Shown here: piece by piece, positions 1-10,462 of the stretch
How positions within the stretch are numbered: the first letter of the stretch is position 1
Layout of the letters: every line of letters starts with the position of its first letter
NCBI GenBank assembly: GCA_030710605.1
Contig: CP092879.1
Coordinates: 23,881,605 to 23,945,604 of the forward strand
Source of the DNA: Cordylochernes scorpioides
Lineage: Eukaryota; Arthropoda; Arachnida; Pseudoscorpiones; Chernetidae
Length of the DNA stretch: 64,000 bases
Direction of reading: 5' to 3'
Notes under the pieces: model-generated
What the model was told of the DNA's origin: nothing
The model's database searches: none
What the model saw: the letters and a program-made list of their open reading frames with translations, nothing else
Program-made: the position numbers and the translations under genes

Positions 1-295
1 ATCCTAAGTGTACACATGGCACAAGCCATGATAATCATGGTGGGTGTAGTAAGCGACTGCTTTTACTGTAAGTGCACCATATGTCTACACATGTGATAAG
101 CAATTCGACTTTGCACTTACAAATGTGCCAGAGCCCCGATTGATTACTTGCACTCACTGGTGGGGTTGGACTTTTGCAAGAATTGTGGGCCATTGGAACA
201 TTTTTTTTTAATCAGAAAAAGTGCCCAATGCGGGAATCGAACCCGGGTTGTAGCAGTCGAAAACAAACGGTTTAGACCATCCTTCCACCGGTGGG
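1..295 (-). repeat. tRNA-derived SINE, copy 1
   Basis: Read on the minus strand, 231-295 looks like a tRNA head: a B-box-like block (GGTTCGATTCCCGC) lies downstream of a tRNA-like A-box region (GGATGGTCTAAAC). The body that follows is shared by five copies in the first 7 kb and ends in a block containing CATGATAATCATGG. RNA polymerase III transcription and mobilisation by a LINE are inferred from family knowledge. The left end is cut by the window start. Confidence 0.75.
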
Positions 296-545
296 TGTAG
301 TAAGCGACTGCTTTTACTGTAAGTGCACCGTATGTCTACACATGTGATAAGCAATTCGACTTTGCACTTACAAATGTGCCAGAGCCTGTTTGGTTACTTG
401 CACTCGCTGGTGGGGTTGGACTTTTGCCAGAATTGGGGGTCATTGGAGCATTTTTTTTTTAAATTAGAAAAATGGCTCAAGGCAGGATTCAATTCTGGGT
501 CATAGCAGTCGAAAACCAACAGTTTAGACCACTCTTCCGCCGACT
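291..545 (-). repeat. tRNA-derived SINE, copy 2
   Basis: This second copy is in the same orientation and abuts copy 1, repeating it from the GTAGTAAGCGACTGC block to the tRNA-like head. The B-box is degraded (GGATTCAATTC on the plus strand). The two form a tandem pair. A short open frame across the body is a by-product of the repeat. Confidence 0.72.
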
Positions 546-554
546 CCCTTCGTT

Positions 555-1018
555 ATAAACTTCATACCAGAACCACATAACCAAAAACATTTCAATCCTT
601 CAACAATACAGTAAACTTCTACAACATTCATACTCCTTTGTGAAAGGAGACATCAGGAAGTGTCAACTATATTGTGATGCTTCTATTCAAGGCATGGCTG
701 GCGTTCTAAAACAGATAAACTCTGATGGAGAAGTCAATCCTACAGTTGAGCACTTCAATCATACAAGAGAAATGATTCCATCTTGGAACTAAAGTGCTTA
801 CTGATAGTTGAGTACGTGGTAAAATTCTGTATCTACCTAATGAGCAGGAAGTCCACTATAATTTCTGAACCCCATGACTCAGTGGCTGAAGTCAATAATA
901 AAAACTCTCCAGGAAGGTTCTTCAGATGGAGCTTTCTGCTAACAAGTACAAAATCTGCTACATTGAAGGTGCTAAGCAATATGAAGCAGACTTGTGCCGC
1001 TATGATCAAGATCCACTA
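555..1018 (+). pseudogene. Ty3/Gypsy RNase H relic
   Basis: Conceptual translation in more than one frame gives a Gypsy-type RNase H: LYCDASIQGMAGVLKQ, then LELKCLLIVE, then a degraded SDHPAL-like block (SEPHDS). The corresponding part of the Gypsy element at 24.7-31.2 kb has the same order (YCNAS, GVLKQVYPDG, SELQCLAIVE). Stops and a frame change separate the blocks, and no LTR, integrase or protease is attached, so this is an old fragment. Confidence 0.7.
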
Positions 1019-1108
1019 AGCCTCCTCATCTAAAGACTTCAACCACACCATTGACTACAGACAGTTAAAGGAATTAACTAAAAGAGCTAAAATAGGCGTT
1101 ATATGTAT

Positions 1109-1745
1109 ACAGTAAAACTCTGCTGATACGAACCGAGGATATAGCAAACCTGTCCTTATAATGAATCTAAGAGAATCCCTAATTTCATTCCTTTGAAAAT
1201 ACCATTGTTATAACAAACTTTCCAATTTTTAAATATGTATATATAACAAATCTAATTTTAAGTCACAAAATGAAAAATTCTATTTAAACTAAGTAGGCTT
1301 ATATAATGAACTTGAAAATTGCAATTAATAAATTTTAAAGCAAAATTTTGAGCATGTTTCAGCTTAAAGGTCGTGATTTCAAAATAATATAGCAGCATTG
1401 TTTGTTAACATTTACATTCTATTTTTGAAGGTTAAATAAATTTGTATACATTATACTTATTATTATATAAAATATCCTTGCATTCATCAAATTTGAAATA
1501 GAAAAATTGAGAATGGCTTCCAAAATAAAGAAAAAAAGCAAAGAAAGTTGTTCTAAAAAAAAGCTATTAATAGAAAAAAGCCATTATCAAAGCTTTTCAA
1601 AGTGAAAAAAATAAAGCAAAAATTATGTACATGTTAAAATGAGAAAAGGTAACTTTTCTATTTCACGAGATAAAAATAGAAGGCTATTAAAAATTTCTAC
1701 AAAGAGGAATCAACCCCAACTTTTTCCGCAATCATACATGTAAGC
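1109..1745. mobile_element. pogo/Tigger-like MITE fragment, copy 1
   Basis: It begins with CAGTAAAACTCTGCTGATAC, a terminus typical of pogo/Tigger-type miniature transposons, next to TA. Its roughly 630 bp are a diverged inverted copy of 4290-4937, sharing the internal blocks GAGCATGTTTCAGC and GAGGAATCAACC. No coding capacity is visible. The second terminus is not found, so this is probably truncated. Confidence 0.55.
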
Positions 1746-1759
1746 ATGCCCTTTTAGAA

Positions 1760-1950
1760 GCCAGGGGGTTGGCAACCTTTTGAGTCGGAAGAGTCAAAAA
1801 TTACAATTTACAAAATTTTAAAGTTTTTAAAGAGCCTCAAATTTTTTTCTTGCAAACAATATATAGTACTCGCATAAATAAACTATACGCAGCTTCACAT
1901 CCAAAGAGGAGCATGTGACTCATGAGCTGCAGGTTGCTGACCCCTCCTGA
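1760..1950. mobile_element. hAT-like MITE
   Basis: It is bounded by imperfect terminal inverted repeats: AGGGGGTTGGCAACCTTTT on the left and a complementary AGGTTGCTGACCCCT block on the right. CAGGGGTNGGCAACCT-type ends are characteristic of non-autonomous hAT elements. It is about 190 bp with no ORF. The target duplication is not clear. Confidence 0.6.
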
Positions 1951-2375
1951 CCTAGGCTAAAAAACATGTCCAAATAAATAGGCCATTGATGCAACAAGAA
2001 ATACTCTTTATGCCATGAACTATGACAATTTTAAGGCCAGCATTGGTTTGCAAGTTGAAAACAAAATGAAATCTAGACTTCAGAAGAATATGTGGAAACA
2101 GGAAATGGAAGCATCATTCTGAAAGTTGTAAAACAATATTCTCCATGTATCAATGGTTTATAGGGGACAAATAAGGAAATGGAGTAAGACATGCCTGAGA
2201 ATGTAAATCTTTCTTCTGCTGACAATATCTTCCTCTAAGCATCTCCCGGCCTCCTGCAACAAAAGTACAATTCATTAGGGGAGTATGTTTCTGGATCTAA
2301 AATCTCCAATAGTCAGATATACTATTGTGAGACTTCCGTAAACTATAGCTCACCAGCATATTTTGTTATAAGTAC
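1951..2375. other. Unassigned AT-rich interval
   Basis: I see no ORF, RNA gene or terminal repeat here. Confidence 0.5.
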
Positions 2376-2934
2376 AATCAATTTTAAGTCAAAGAACCAA
2401 AATCTCTGGTTGCAAATCTGATTGGTGTTATTTTAAAATAATTATCATACAAGAATGGTATTCAGGACAGGAACAATCCCCACACACAGGTCTTGAATCA
2501 GGGTGTGGTTTTCGATCGCTACGACCCGGGATCGAATCCATTGGGCACTTTTTTCTAATTTAAAATAAAATGCTCCAATGGCTCCCGATTCTTGCAAAAG
2601 TCCAACCCCACAAGCAAGTGCAAGTAACCAAACAGGGCTCTGGAACATTTGTAAGTGCAAAAGTCTAACTGCTTTTCACATGTGTAGACATGTGGTGCAC
2701 TTACAGTAAAAGCAGTCGCTTAGTTCTACCCACCATGATTATCATGGCCTGTACCACGTGTACTAGGGATAAAAAAAATAGTTCACCTGAATTTTGTTTG
2801 AGGTACATCATTTAAAGTCAAAGAATCAAAATCTCTGGTTGCAAATATCTGTTTGGTGTTATTTTAAAATAATTAGCACACAAGAATGGAGTATTCAGGA
2901 CAGGAAAAAATCCCCACACAGAGAAGGTTTTGAA
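2376..2934. repeat. Direct repeat of about 115 bp flanking a SINE
   Basis: The block at about 2376-2492 recurs at about 2808-2934 in the same orientation at roughly 90% identity. Both contain AAATCTCTGGTTGCAAAT, TTATTTTAAAATAATTA and TTCAGGACAGGAA. SINE copy 3 lies exactly between them. Each arm is far longer than a SINE target duplication, so either the SINE entered between existing tandem copies or a segment was duplicated around it. Confidence 0.75.
2490..2772 (+). repeat. tRNA-derived SINE, copy 3
   Basis: It is in plus orientation. The tRNA-like head with B-box GGATCGAATCC comes first, followed by the common body, and it ends near the ACCACGTGTACTAGGGATAA block followed by an A-run. It is flanked by the 115-bp direct repeats. 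Confidence 0.75.
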
Positions 2935-3055
2935 GCTCAAATAAAATATACAGTCAACTTCCGATTTAACAGGCCGCAGATTTGACAGGATCATCTAAGT
3001 CTCAAAGGAGCTACCTAAAAGTTGTCTTGCAGTCCTTTATTTCTTTAATATATAC

Positions 3056-3236
3056 AGTAGAACCTCCCTGTAAAGGACATATAATTGCAGAGCCAAAGTG
3101 TCCTTTAGGGAGAGGTGTCCTTTTACCGGAGAGTTGCTAAATAGTAAAATGGTAATTTTGTAAATGAAAACTGTACTTTGTAGAGAGGTGTCCTCTAGCG
3201 TGCGAGTGTCCTCTCATGGAGGTTTTACTGTGTTGT
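3056..3236. mobile_element. MITE A, copy 1 (Tc/mariner-pogo type)
   Basis: The ends are CAGTAGAACCTCCCTGTAAA and its imperfect complement ending GGAGGTTTTACTGTG. The roughly 180-bp interior contains complementary GTGTCCTTT/AGGACA blocks, so the element can fold on itself. It is related to 7444-7624 and non-coding. Confidence 0.65.
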
Positions 3237-3670
3237 AGATTTTTAGGGTAGAATTAAATACAATTTACCCCAATGAATCAGGATTTGACAATAACCATAC
3301 TGCACCATGGATGACTGTTGGCCTCAATCTCTCTATTTTTATTTCTGCCAAATAATCACTGAGAGAGGATTGCTTACATAATCATACTACAACAAAGAAA
3401 TAGGCAAAGTCAGACTTTTACCAAAGTGTGCCTGGATCATGGGGCCATGATCAACGAAAGCTGCACCCCATTCCATGAGATCATCTCAAGGAGCATGAAC
3501 TCATGGAATTCGTGTAATCTTTACACAAGGGGATGAGAAACAACAACAACTAATCTATAATCCAAATTGTTAATGAAAAATCTTGATCCTAAGGATGCTA
3601 TAGTCATACTCAACAGTGTAATGTGACTACAAATTGTATTTGGCTTGATAGAGGCTTGGTGTAGGTAACT
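3237..3670. other. Unassigned interval
   Basis: I see no ORF or repeat here. A GGATCATGGGGCCATGATC near-palindrome lies at about 3434-3452, with no recognised function. Confidence 0.4.
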
Positions 3671-3671
3671 A

Positions 3672-3835
3672 CAGTAAAACCCCTCTATAGTGAACCCCAA
3701 TGTGACAGCTTTTGGTTCACTATAGCCACGGTTTGGCTATTTTTTTTTTACTTTTCAAAATTTTTAGACCGTATAATTAAAGGACAGCCATACACACAAG
3801 AAGAGGCTTCCTCTTAATAGTGGTCACTTTGTTTT
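3672..3835. mobile_element. MITE B fragment, copy 1
   Basis: It begins CAGTAAAACCCCTCTATAGT followed by GAACC, a pogo-like terminus. About 150 bp, through TTAGACCGTATAATTAAAGG, is an inverted counterpart of 6737-6897. Only one terminus is visible. Confidence 0.55.
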
Positions 3836-4259
3836 AATTCCCTTAATTGACCAATTTCCTTACATTAATACTGAATAATAATAGAAATCATTAGATGATA
3901 GGTTCTTCTTATCATTAACATACATGTACCTCTATGTCTAATTTAAAAATCAAGACAAATCTTAGGCAAAGTTTTATTAAATATATATTCAAAGATATAA
4001 AATGATTTTAAAACATCATTATCATATTATATAATACATTGTTTACTTTGAAAAATGGCTCTAACACCTTGTTGCTTCAAAGCATTCTTCAAGCATTGCA
4101 CCATTCAAATAAAGTTAGTGTTTTTCTTCCATTTCATTTTCCCACATATTCTTCTAGGTCTAGATTAAGTTTTTTTTTTTTAGTCTGTCATGCAAAACAT
4201 TGCTGACTATAAAATCATAGTTAATGACATAAAAATAGTTTTTGTTTCATCACGGGACC
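3836..4259. other. Unassigned AT-rich interval
   Basis: I see no coding or structural signal beyond A/T runs. Confidence 0.4.
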
Positions 4260-4937
4260 ATTTATTTGGATTTTTTATTAGCCCTAAAACGTACGATCGC
4301 GATCGCAGCAAAAGTTGAGGTTGATTCCTCTTTGTAACAATTTTTAATAGCCTTATATTTTATCTTTTATAATAGAAAAGTTATATTTTCTTATTTTAAT
4401 ATGTTCTTAACATTTTGCCTGTATTGTTTCACTTTGAAAAGTTCTGAAAATGGCCTTTTTTAAAGAAATAACGCTTTTGTTTTTAAAATGCCTTTGTTTT
4501 CTTCATTTTGGAAGCCATTTATATTTTTATATTTCAAATTTAATGGATGAAAATATATTCTATTTAATAAAAAGGTAATGTGTTAAAATTTATGCAACAT
4601 ACAGCAAAAATAAAGTGCAAAATTCAAAACAAACAATGCCGCTAAATTTATTGTTTTGAAATCGCGATCCGCGAGCTGAAACATGCTCAAAATTTAGTTG
4701 TTTTAATTTTTTTTTAATTACAATTCTAAGTTCGTTATGAGCATAGTATTTTAAATAAACTTTATTATTTTGGGACCGAAAATAGGTTCATTATAGGGGT
4801 AGTTCGTTATTCTAAAAATCGCAAAGTTCGTTATAACGATGGTATTTTCAATGGAATGGAATTGGGAATCGGCATGGGTTCGTTATAAGGGAAGGTTCGT
4901 TATATCCAGGGTTCGTATTAGCGGGGTTTTACTGTAT
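4260..4937. mobile_element. pogo/Tigger-like MITE fragment, copy 2
   Basis: It is a diverged inverted copy of 1109-1745 and ends in GTATTAGCGGGGTTTTACTG next to TA. Repeated GTTCGTTATA phrases lie near the end. Its inner end is marked by a GATCGCGATCGC block. It is non-coding. Confidence 0.55.
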
Positions 4938-5028
4938 ATTAACACCATGTGGTTACCATATTTACAGTTGCATGTTAAATATTAAACTGATTTGAGAGCC
5001 CACACAATTTTTTTTTTTTGCTTAACCC

Positions 5029-5320
5029 TAATATACGTGGTACAGGCCATGATAATCATGGTGGGTAGTTAGCGACTGCTTTTACTGTAAGCGCACCACA
5101 TGTCTACACATGTGAAAAGCAGTTCGACTTTGCACTTACAAATGTGCCAGAGGCTCGTTTGGATACTTGCACTCGCTGGTGGGGTTGGACTTTTGCAAGA
5201 ATCAGGGGTCATTGGAGCATTTTTTTTTTCAAATAAGAAAAGTGTCCAATGCGGGAATCGAACCTGGGTCGTAGTGGTCGAAACCCAAACAGTTTAACCA
5301 GCCTTTCACCGACCCCCCGC
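5029..5320 (-). repeat. tRNA-derived SINE, copy 4
   Basis: On the minus strand, the tRNA-like head lies at about 5250-5320 (plus-strand GGGAATCGAACC is the complement of its B-box). The body and tail match the other copies and end at the CATGATAATCATGG block near 5048-5061. Confidence 0.75.
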
Positions 5321-5454
5321 CCACACAAAATTCATCTGAACATTTAAGGCATTAAATTTATAAATTCAATTGCCCCCTATCGTTAAAATTTGTAACAAAT
5401 AAATTTATTGGCAATGTGTTTCTTTTCAATAATATCATCAAAAATTGTCTCTAC

Positions 5455-5575
5455 AGACCTTACTGCAATGATATAAGTTATTGAAAGAGAGTAAGTAATT
5501 GAAACTACTGTTCACTACTGATGAGCCAAGCCCTCTCTTTCAATAACTTATATCATTGCAGTGATAAGGCACAAT
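5455..5575 (+). repeat. Conserved CTGATGAGCC hairpin block
   Basis: CTGATGAGCCAAG is followed by a CCCTCTCTTTC arm complementary to GAAAGAGAG upstream. The outer arms TGCAATGATATAAGTTATTG and its complement extend the stem. It belongs to a family seen at seven sites in the window. Confidence 0.6.
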
Positions 5576-5677
5576 TTGGATTATAGATTATAAACATAAG
5601 GTAATAAGACCAATTCCAAATAAATAGTGTGACATTTCGGTAACAGCATTGTTACATCTTCTCTCTGTTACCAACTT

Positions 5678-5720
5678 TTGTCTGAAAATGGTAACAACAC
5701 TGTTGCCGAAATGTCACACA
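5678..5720 (+). ncRNA. Degenerate hammerhead-like ribozyme motif
   Basis: CTGAAAA sits in the place of CUGANGA. A 7-bp stem II follows (GGTAACA paired with TGTTGCC), then GAAA, a minimal stem III (ATGT), cleavage base C and ACACAC. Stem I is only about 3 bp (TGT/ACA). The G-to-A change in the core suggests it is inactive. Minimal type I hammerheads of this design are known from PLEs. Confidence 0.45.
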
Positions 5721-5860
5721 CTATTTATTTATTTGGATTTGGTCTCATTACCTTGTGTTTATATCATTGCAGTAAGGTCTGTAAAGATCATTTTTGATGA
5801 TATTATTGAAAAGAAACACATTGCCAGTAAATTTATTTGTTACAAATTTTAACATTTAAG

Positions 5861-6187
5861 GCATGTTAAAATGTATTGAAAATCAATGGGTACTGTGGGA
5901 TAAAGACAAACCATTTATTCAAACAGCATTTATCCAAAAATCCTCAACTTACCTGCCATAATATTCTGTTGTTGACAATCCCTGATGGCCTGTAGAACTT
6001 CAAAACATTTGTAGCAGACATGTAGTTCATGGAGGAGGGTAGCTAGCTCTGCATCAGACATTATCAAATTTAGGATTTGTTCTGTTGGGTGGGTACAGTA
6101 CATTGAATTGACATTATAAAAATATGGCTAAAAATTGGTACTAATATTGAACACAATTTTAAAAAATTTTAATTAACATTTAATATA
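5861..6187. other. Unassigned interval
   Basis: I see no supported gene or element here. Confidence 0.4.
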
Positions 6188-6350
6188 CAGTTAAACCTGT
6201 CTATAGCGCCCCCTCTAAATAGTGCCTTCCTCTCTATAGGGCCCGATTTTAAATACATAGTAGGATGCGATTTACATTAAAAGTGACCTGTCTATAGTAC
6301 CCTATTTTGGTGAGTCCCAAGAGGGAGCTATAGACAGGTTTAACTGTATA
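6188..6350. mobile_element. MITE C
   Basis: The terminal repeats are ACAGTTAAACCTGTCTATAG and its complement CTATAGACAGGTTTAACTGT. The element is about 160 bp with no ORF. It resembles the CAGTAAAACC-type pogo ends elsewhere in this window. Confidence 0.7.
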
Positions 6351-6444
6351 TGTTTATATAATTAAAAAGGCGTATATTAGAGTTTTAAAAAATATTTATT
6401 TTTTTACCAATATTTCAGTTGGCTGAACCTTATACCAAAGGATG

Positions 6445-6735
6445 GTATAAACCGTTGGTTTTCAACCGCTACGACCCGGGTTTGATTCTTGCATTGGGGA
6501 CTTTTTTCTCATTAGAATAAAAAAAAAATGCTCCAATGGCCCCCGATTCTTGCAAAAGTCCAACCCCACCAGCGAGTGCAAGTAACCAAACGGGGCTCTG
6601 GCATATTTGTAAGTGCAAAGTTGAACAGCTTTTCACATGTGTAGACATGTGGTGCACTTACAGTAAAAGCAGTCGCCTTCTTCTACCTACCATGATTATC
6701 ATGGTCTGTACCACGTTTACTAGGGATAAGCAAAA
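6445..6735 (+). repeat. tRNA-derived SINE, copy 5
   Basis: It is in plus orientation. The head GACCCGGGTTTGATTCTTGC has a one-base B-box change. The common body follows and ends in CATGATTATCATGG and ACTAGGGATAA with an A-run. Open frames on both strands across it are incidental. Confidence 0.75.
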
Positions 6736-6736
6736 A

Positions 6737-6897
6737 AAAAGTGGCTGCCTTTTCCTGAGCGTATGGATGTCCTTTAATTATACGGTCTTAAATTTTGAAA
6801 AGCAAAAAAATATATATATAAAAATAGACGAACTGCAGCTATAGTGAACCAAAAGCATTGTTCCATTGGGGTTCACTATAGAATATATATTTTACTG
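6737..6897. mobile_element. MITE B fragment, copy 2
   Basis: It is an inverted counterpart of 3672-3835, ending in GGGGTTCACTATAG and TTTTACTGTA. It abuts the SINE at its left edge, as if the SINE had interrupted a longer copy. Confidence 0.55.
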
Positions 6898-6902
6898 TAT
6901 GT

Positions 6903-7045
6903 GTTATAAACACAAGGTAATAAGACCAAATCCAAATAAATAAATAGTGTGTGACGTTTCGGTAACAGCGTTGTTACCGAAACGTCACACACTATTTATT
7001 TATTTGGATTTGGTCTTATTACCTTGTGTTTATAATCTATAATCC
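6903..7045. mobile_element. Near-perfect palindrome of PLE-type ends
   Basis: The two arms of about 65 bp meet at about 6968. They carry ATAAACACAAGGTAATAAGA and GTGTGTGACGTTTCGG with their complements. The centre, GGTAACAGCGTTGTTACC followed by GAAACGTC, matches the stem II, GAAA and cleavage-site part of a hammerhead, but no CUGANGA precedes it. The same sequence family forms the inner palindrome at 5590-5760. Confidence 0.6.
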
Positions 7046-7079
7046 AAATTGTGCCTTATCAATTGTATGTGTTATAATG

Positions 7080-7443
7080 AATTTTCTGGTAAAATAAGGA
7101 AAATATTATTTGCTGCTGGTTTTGAATAAATGAGAATTATATCAATACATTGTAGTCATGGAAAAAAATAATAAAACAGTTTTAATCACTATTGTTTTAA
7201 TTGAGAGCTGATAGAAATATATATAAAACAAGCAATAGGTATTTTAGAAAGAAATACCTGACTTAAGGCGCGCGTGAGAGAAGAATAAAAACAAATGATC
7301 ATATATTTACATATCTACCATATCTAGCCGGCCAAAGAAAAACAACAATAGATTTATATAGTGTAAAGTTGCGTATTCTGTCAGTCATTTTTTCTAGAAA
7401 TATGATTATAATTTTAAAATACAGGTCTTCATATATAAAATAT
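7080..7443. other. Unassigned interval
   Basis: AT-rich, with no supported gene. Confidence 0.4.
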
Positions 7444-7624
7444 ACAGTAGAACCTCCATGAGAGGACACTCGCGCTAGAGGACACCTCTCTATAAAGGAC
7501 AGTTTTCATTTGCAAAATTACAATTTTTAATATTTAGCAACTCTTCGGTAAGAGGAAACCTCTCCCTAAAGGACACCTTGGCTCTGCAATTAGGTGTCCT
7601 TTACAGGGAGGTTCTACTGTGTAT
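7444..7624. mobile_element. MITE A, copy 2
   Basis: The termini are TACAGTAGAACCTCCATGAG and the complement GGGAGGTTCTACTGTGTA. Internal GAGGACAC and GTGTCCTTT blocks match copy 1 at 3056-3236 in inverted orientation. Flanking TA is consistent with Tc/mariner-type target use. Confidence 0.7.
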
Positions 7625-7664
7625 AATTAAAGGCTATATCTAAAGACATTCCTGAAATAAATAG

Positions 7665-7748
7665 AAATGAGGAGAGCCTGTCTCATCAATGGCAAACCAT
7701 CCCAATGGTTTTGCCAGTTTTATCTTTAGACCGCTCTACTATTGATTT
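7665..7748 (-). repeat. Conserved CTGATGAGCC-type hairpin block, diverged
   Basis: On the minus strand the order AGAGCGGTCTAAAG, then CTGGCAAAACC, then a TTGATGAGACAGGCTCTC block follows the hairpin family seen at 15.7, 24.3, 39.4 and 42.7 kb. The core has TTGATGA instead of CTGATGA. Confidence 0.5.
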
Positions 7749-8135
7749 TGGCTCATTTTCTTAGATATGTTGCATTTGTTATAGAATACAGTAACTAGGA
7801 GTTGTGTAAGAAATCTATGAATATTTTTAAAGTTTTACCTTTTAAATAAAAAATTAAAAAAAATGAAAATTTTTTTTTTAAAAAGGACTATAAAACAAAG
7901 TTACAGTATTCAAAATGTAAAAAAAAAAAAAATCTTATTATTTGAGTCAAAAGGCGATCCATTGAATAATTTATATAAAATGGGCGTACCTAGATCTGTT
8001 AAAGAAAAAAAAATGTTGATCTGTTGATATTATGTTAATAAAATTTATTTATATTATATATATAAATATTTGTGAAAAATAATTAAAAAAAAAATAATAA
8101 TAAAAAATGTCAGATATTGATATTAAAATCAAAGA
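7749..8135. other. Unassigned, very AT-rich
   Basis: Poly-A/T and TA runs only; no supported gene. Confidence 0.4.
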
Positions 8136-8196
8136 AGACATATCCTGACACTGCCATCTAAAAAGCACATGTGATTGTGGTCAGGATATGCCATCT
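8136..8196. repeat. Hairpin with PLE-associated GTCAGGATATG termini
   Basis: CATATCCTGACACTGCC and GTCAGGATATGCC are facing inverted copies about 30 bp apart. The word GGTCAGGATATGCC also ends the ribozyme-bearing insertion at about 38960-38975 and occurs at about 52783-52796, so this is probably a collapsed PLE end. Confidence 0.5.
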
Positions 8197-8667
8197 TTAA
8201 TAAATAATATTATGTTAATATTATAATCTGTTATTATGTTAAATAATTGTTTATTATGTTATGGAAGTTCACAAAAGTTTGAATACCGCGACGTCAAAAG
8301 CCAAATTCGTACACAATGAAGAAAAAATGACATCTTACTTGAAGGGCGTGGGGGAAGGAGATAATATCACTATGCGTCAAAGCATCCATTGTTTGGTGAA
8401 CTTCTGTCATTTTGTCTCATTTTGAGATAATACTTCACTCTGCCTCAACTCATTTTATTAACGACTTGCGATATATTATCTCATTTCCTTCTCTTTACAC
8501 AATTAACTAAATAAATTTAAAATATCAAGCCACAAGGCAAACAAAAATTCAAACCAATACGCCTAACGTCACAAACCCTAACACTAATATTTACAAATAA
8601 AATATAAACAAATTGGGAATTAGAAAGAAGGAATCATATATCGCCGCAACTCTTTTTATTATTATAG
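8197..8667. other. Unassigned interval
   Basis: No supported gene or repeat. Confidence 0.4.
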
Positions 8668-8710
8668 CGGTTAAGGAAGCTTTCGGGCAAGCCCTTCTTC
8701 AGCTAATTAT
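8668..8710 (-). ncRNA. Minimal hammerhead ribozyme (PLE type)
   Basis: On the minus strand: CTGAAGA, stem II GGG-CTTG-CCC, GAAA, a minimal stem III (AGCTT) and cleavage base C. Stem I is weak (TTAG against CTTAA). All core positions fit CUGANGA...GAAA...UH. Such short-stem hammerheads are known in PLE terminal repeats and are thought to work as dimers. Confidence 0.6.
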
Positions 8711-9664
8711 ATTGTACAATTAAAGAGAGATTATATATCGTTTTTAATATAAATCAAAATAAACGAAAAGAAATTTACCACGCCCCTATCGCCCTCGTTT
8801 CAATAGCACCGCGTGGCCACGTTATGTCTGATCCTAACTTCAAATGTAATATGGTACAAAAATATCTTAAAAGAAAGTTACGTAATTGAATAAATATAAA
8901 GAATCAACTATAAACAGTTCAAAGGATTTAGTGGAGATTTTTAGGATAGAAGGGGAACGTACTGTGATGGCAACTGTATACTTTTGTTTAATGGTTTAGG
9001 GTGCTTCATGGTTTCTATTGCTTCAATTGGGAATTATACGTAAAAACTGTAAATAGTTAGTGTTGTGGTGGTATATAATAGCGTATAAAACTAAGGAAGA
9101 GGAAAGTTAGCTAAATTTAAAAGTTCAAAAACTCAATATAGGAAGTTTCGTCAAAACCATGTGGCGCAGTAAAATAGCACGAACATGAAAGGTCAAACAA
9201 ACGTAATGTAATATTATTTTTTGAAGAGTGAAATAAATTAGAGGTAATAAGAATGTTTAGTCAAAAATTGAGGACATACCTTATTTGTTAAGCTACATTA
9301 TAGATAGCAGAGAAAAAAAAAACGAGTAACACCAAACTATTTCCTGTTTAATGGCGCAACTTTTGTTACGTCACTTTCTTTGGCGCATGCGCATGATATA
9401 ATCTTTTTTAAAATAAACAACCTAGGATGATGATTGGTTTATAGTTTCGATCATTTTACTGGTCATTTCCTAAGTTTCAAACTCCTCCAATCCCGTTCGA
9501 CAATTGTTTTTTTTTATTTTTTAAAGCAGCTATTTAAAAATTGTTTTTACTCTAATACCCAGATGTGTTACTACTCTTTAGGACAGACGAAAAGCGTTTA
9601 AATCGAATTCGTTTTAAGGTGTGGTATTTAAATTTTCATAATTTTTAAGGGCTTAATAGACATT
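8711..9664. other. Unassigned AT-rich interval
   Basis: No ORF, RNA gene or clear repeat. Confidence 0.4.
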
Positions 9665-9668
9665 TTAA

Positions 9669-10462
9669 CCCTTATTTACTCGCGCCGAGCCTCCAAAGCT
9701 CATTTCAATTTTCAAATTTCTGAAATGAGAATTTTTAAAATGCAAAAAAAAAAAAGATAATTATCATGGCTGTACTTATTCAGCAGATCGACATTTTAAA
9801 ACATATTTGAACTTCAATGGCAGCAGGAGAGTGTGAAAAAAAAATTGAAAAATTGTCGGCGTGCCTCAAAAGCGTGTCGCGAGTGCTGATGTAAAACTTT
9901 TGGTAGGGTTTCACTTTGCTGCCTGGTCTCTCTCTCTCGTCACTGGTACGTTTTTGTGGAATCCTTTAAAACTTATATTTCAATTATTTATCCATATTTA
10001 ATTTTTAATTTATAATATATTGAATTTTTAATATATATGTTTAATTTTAGAGCTTATTTTTTTTCTGAAAATAGCTAGTAAAACGGTGCTATATTTGCCC
10101 TTGCGTCAAGAACCCCAGTCAACCATGACTTGCTGTAAATGCAATAAGAACATTTGCAAAGAACATTCAAACCAAATTTGTCAAAATTCCCAGTGAATAT
10201 TGCCGAATTATTAGATATAAAAGAATTTGCGCAAAGCTTGCAAAAATCTCTGCTTTTTCACATGTTTTATATTTTTATGCATGACTTGGTAATTATGAAA
10301 ATAAAATTTCAAACTTTGCTATCACTTTAATCCTTATTGTCTATCTACTAAGGCAAAATATATTTTTTATTTTTCGAAAAATAATTTTATCATAATAAAG
10401 TTCGAGCTCGGGAAGCTTGGGGCGAGTACCTACATCCAAAAACGGGCGTGTTTAATTAAGGG
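9669..10462. mobile_element. piggyBac-type element remnant
   Basis: It starts CCCTTATTTACTCGC directly after TTAA (9665-9668) and ends AATTAAGGG directly before TTGA (10463-10466), a one-base-changed TTAA. Subterminal inverted similarity extends inward (TACTCGC on the left, GGCGAGTA on the right). A TTAA target and CCC...GGG ends are piggyBac hallmarks. At 794 bp it is far shorter than an autonomous element of about 2.4 kb, and it keeps a transposase C-terminus. Confidence 0.68.
10085..10197 (+). pseudogene. piggyBac transposase C-terminal Cys-rich domain remnant
   Basis: One frame reads KRCYICPCVKNPSQ. After a frame change the sequence continues TMTCCKCNKNICKEHSNQIC and stops at a TGA. The CxxC, CxxC, CxxH, C spacing is that of the cysteine-rich domain ending many piggyBac transposases. 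The catalytic DDD region is absent. Assignment rests on the motif pattern and the surrounding TTAA-bounded element. Confidence 0.55.

Larger units (their letters stand above)
5382..5860. mobile_element. Inverted-repeat PLE-terminus insertion
   Basis: The arms at about 5382-5475 and 5763-5858 are complementary (AAATTTGTAACAAATAAATT and its reverse). Inside are a conserved CTGATGAGCC hairpin and a hammerhead-like motif. Facing GTGTGACATTTCGG and CCGAAATGTCACAC blocks form a second inner palindrome. The arrangement resembles two PLE ends joined head to head. There is no ORF. Confidence 0.55.
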
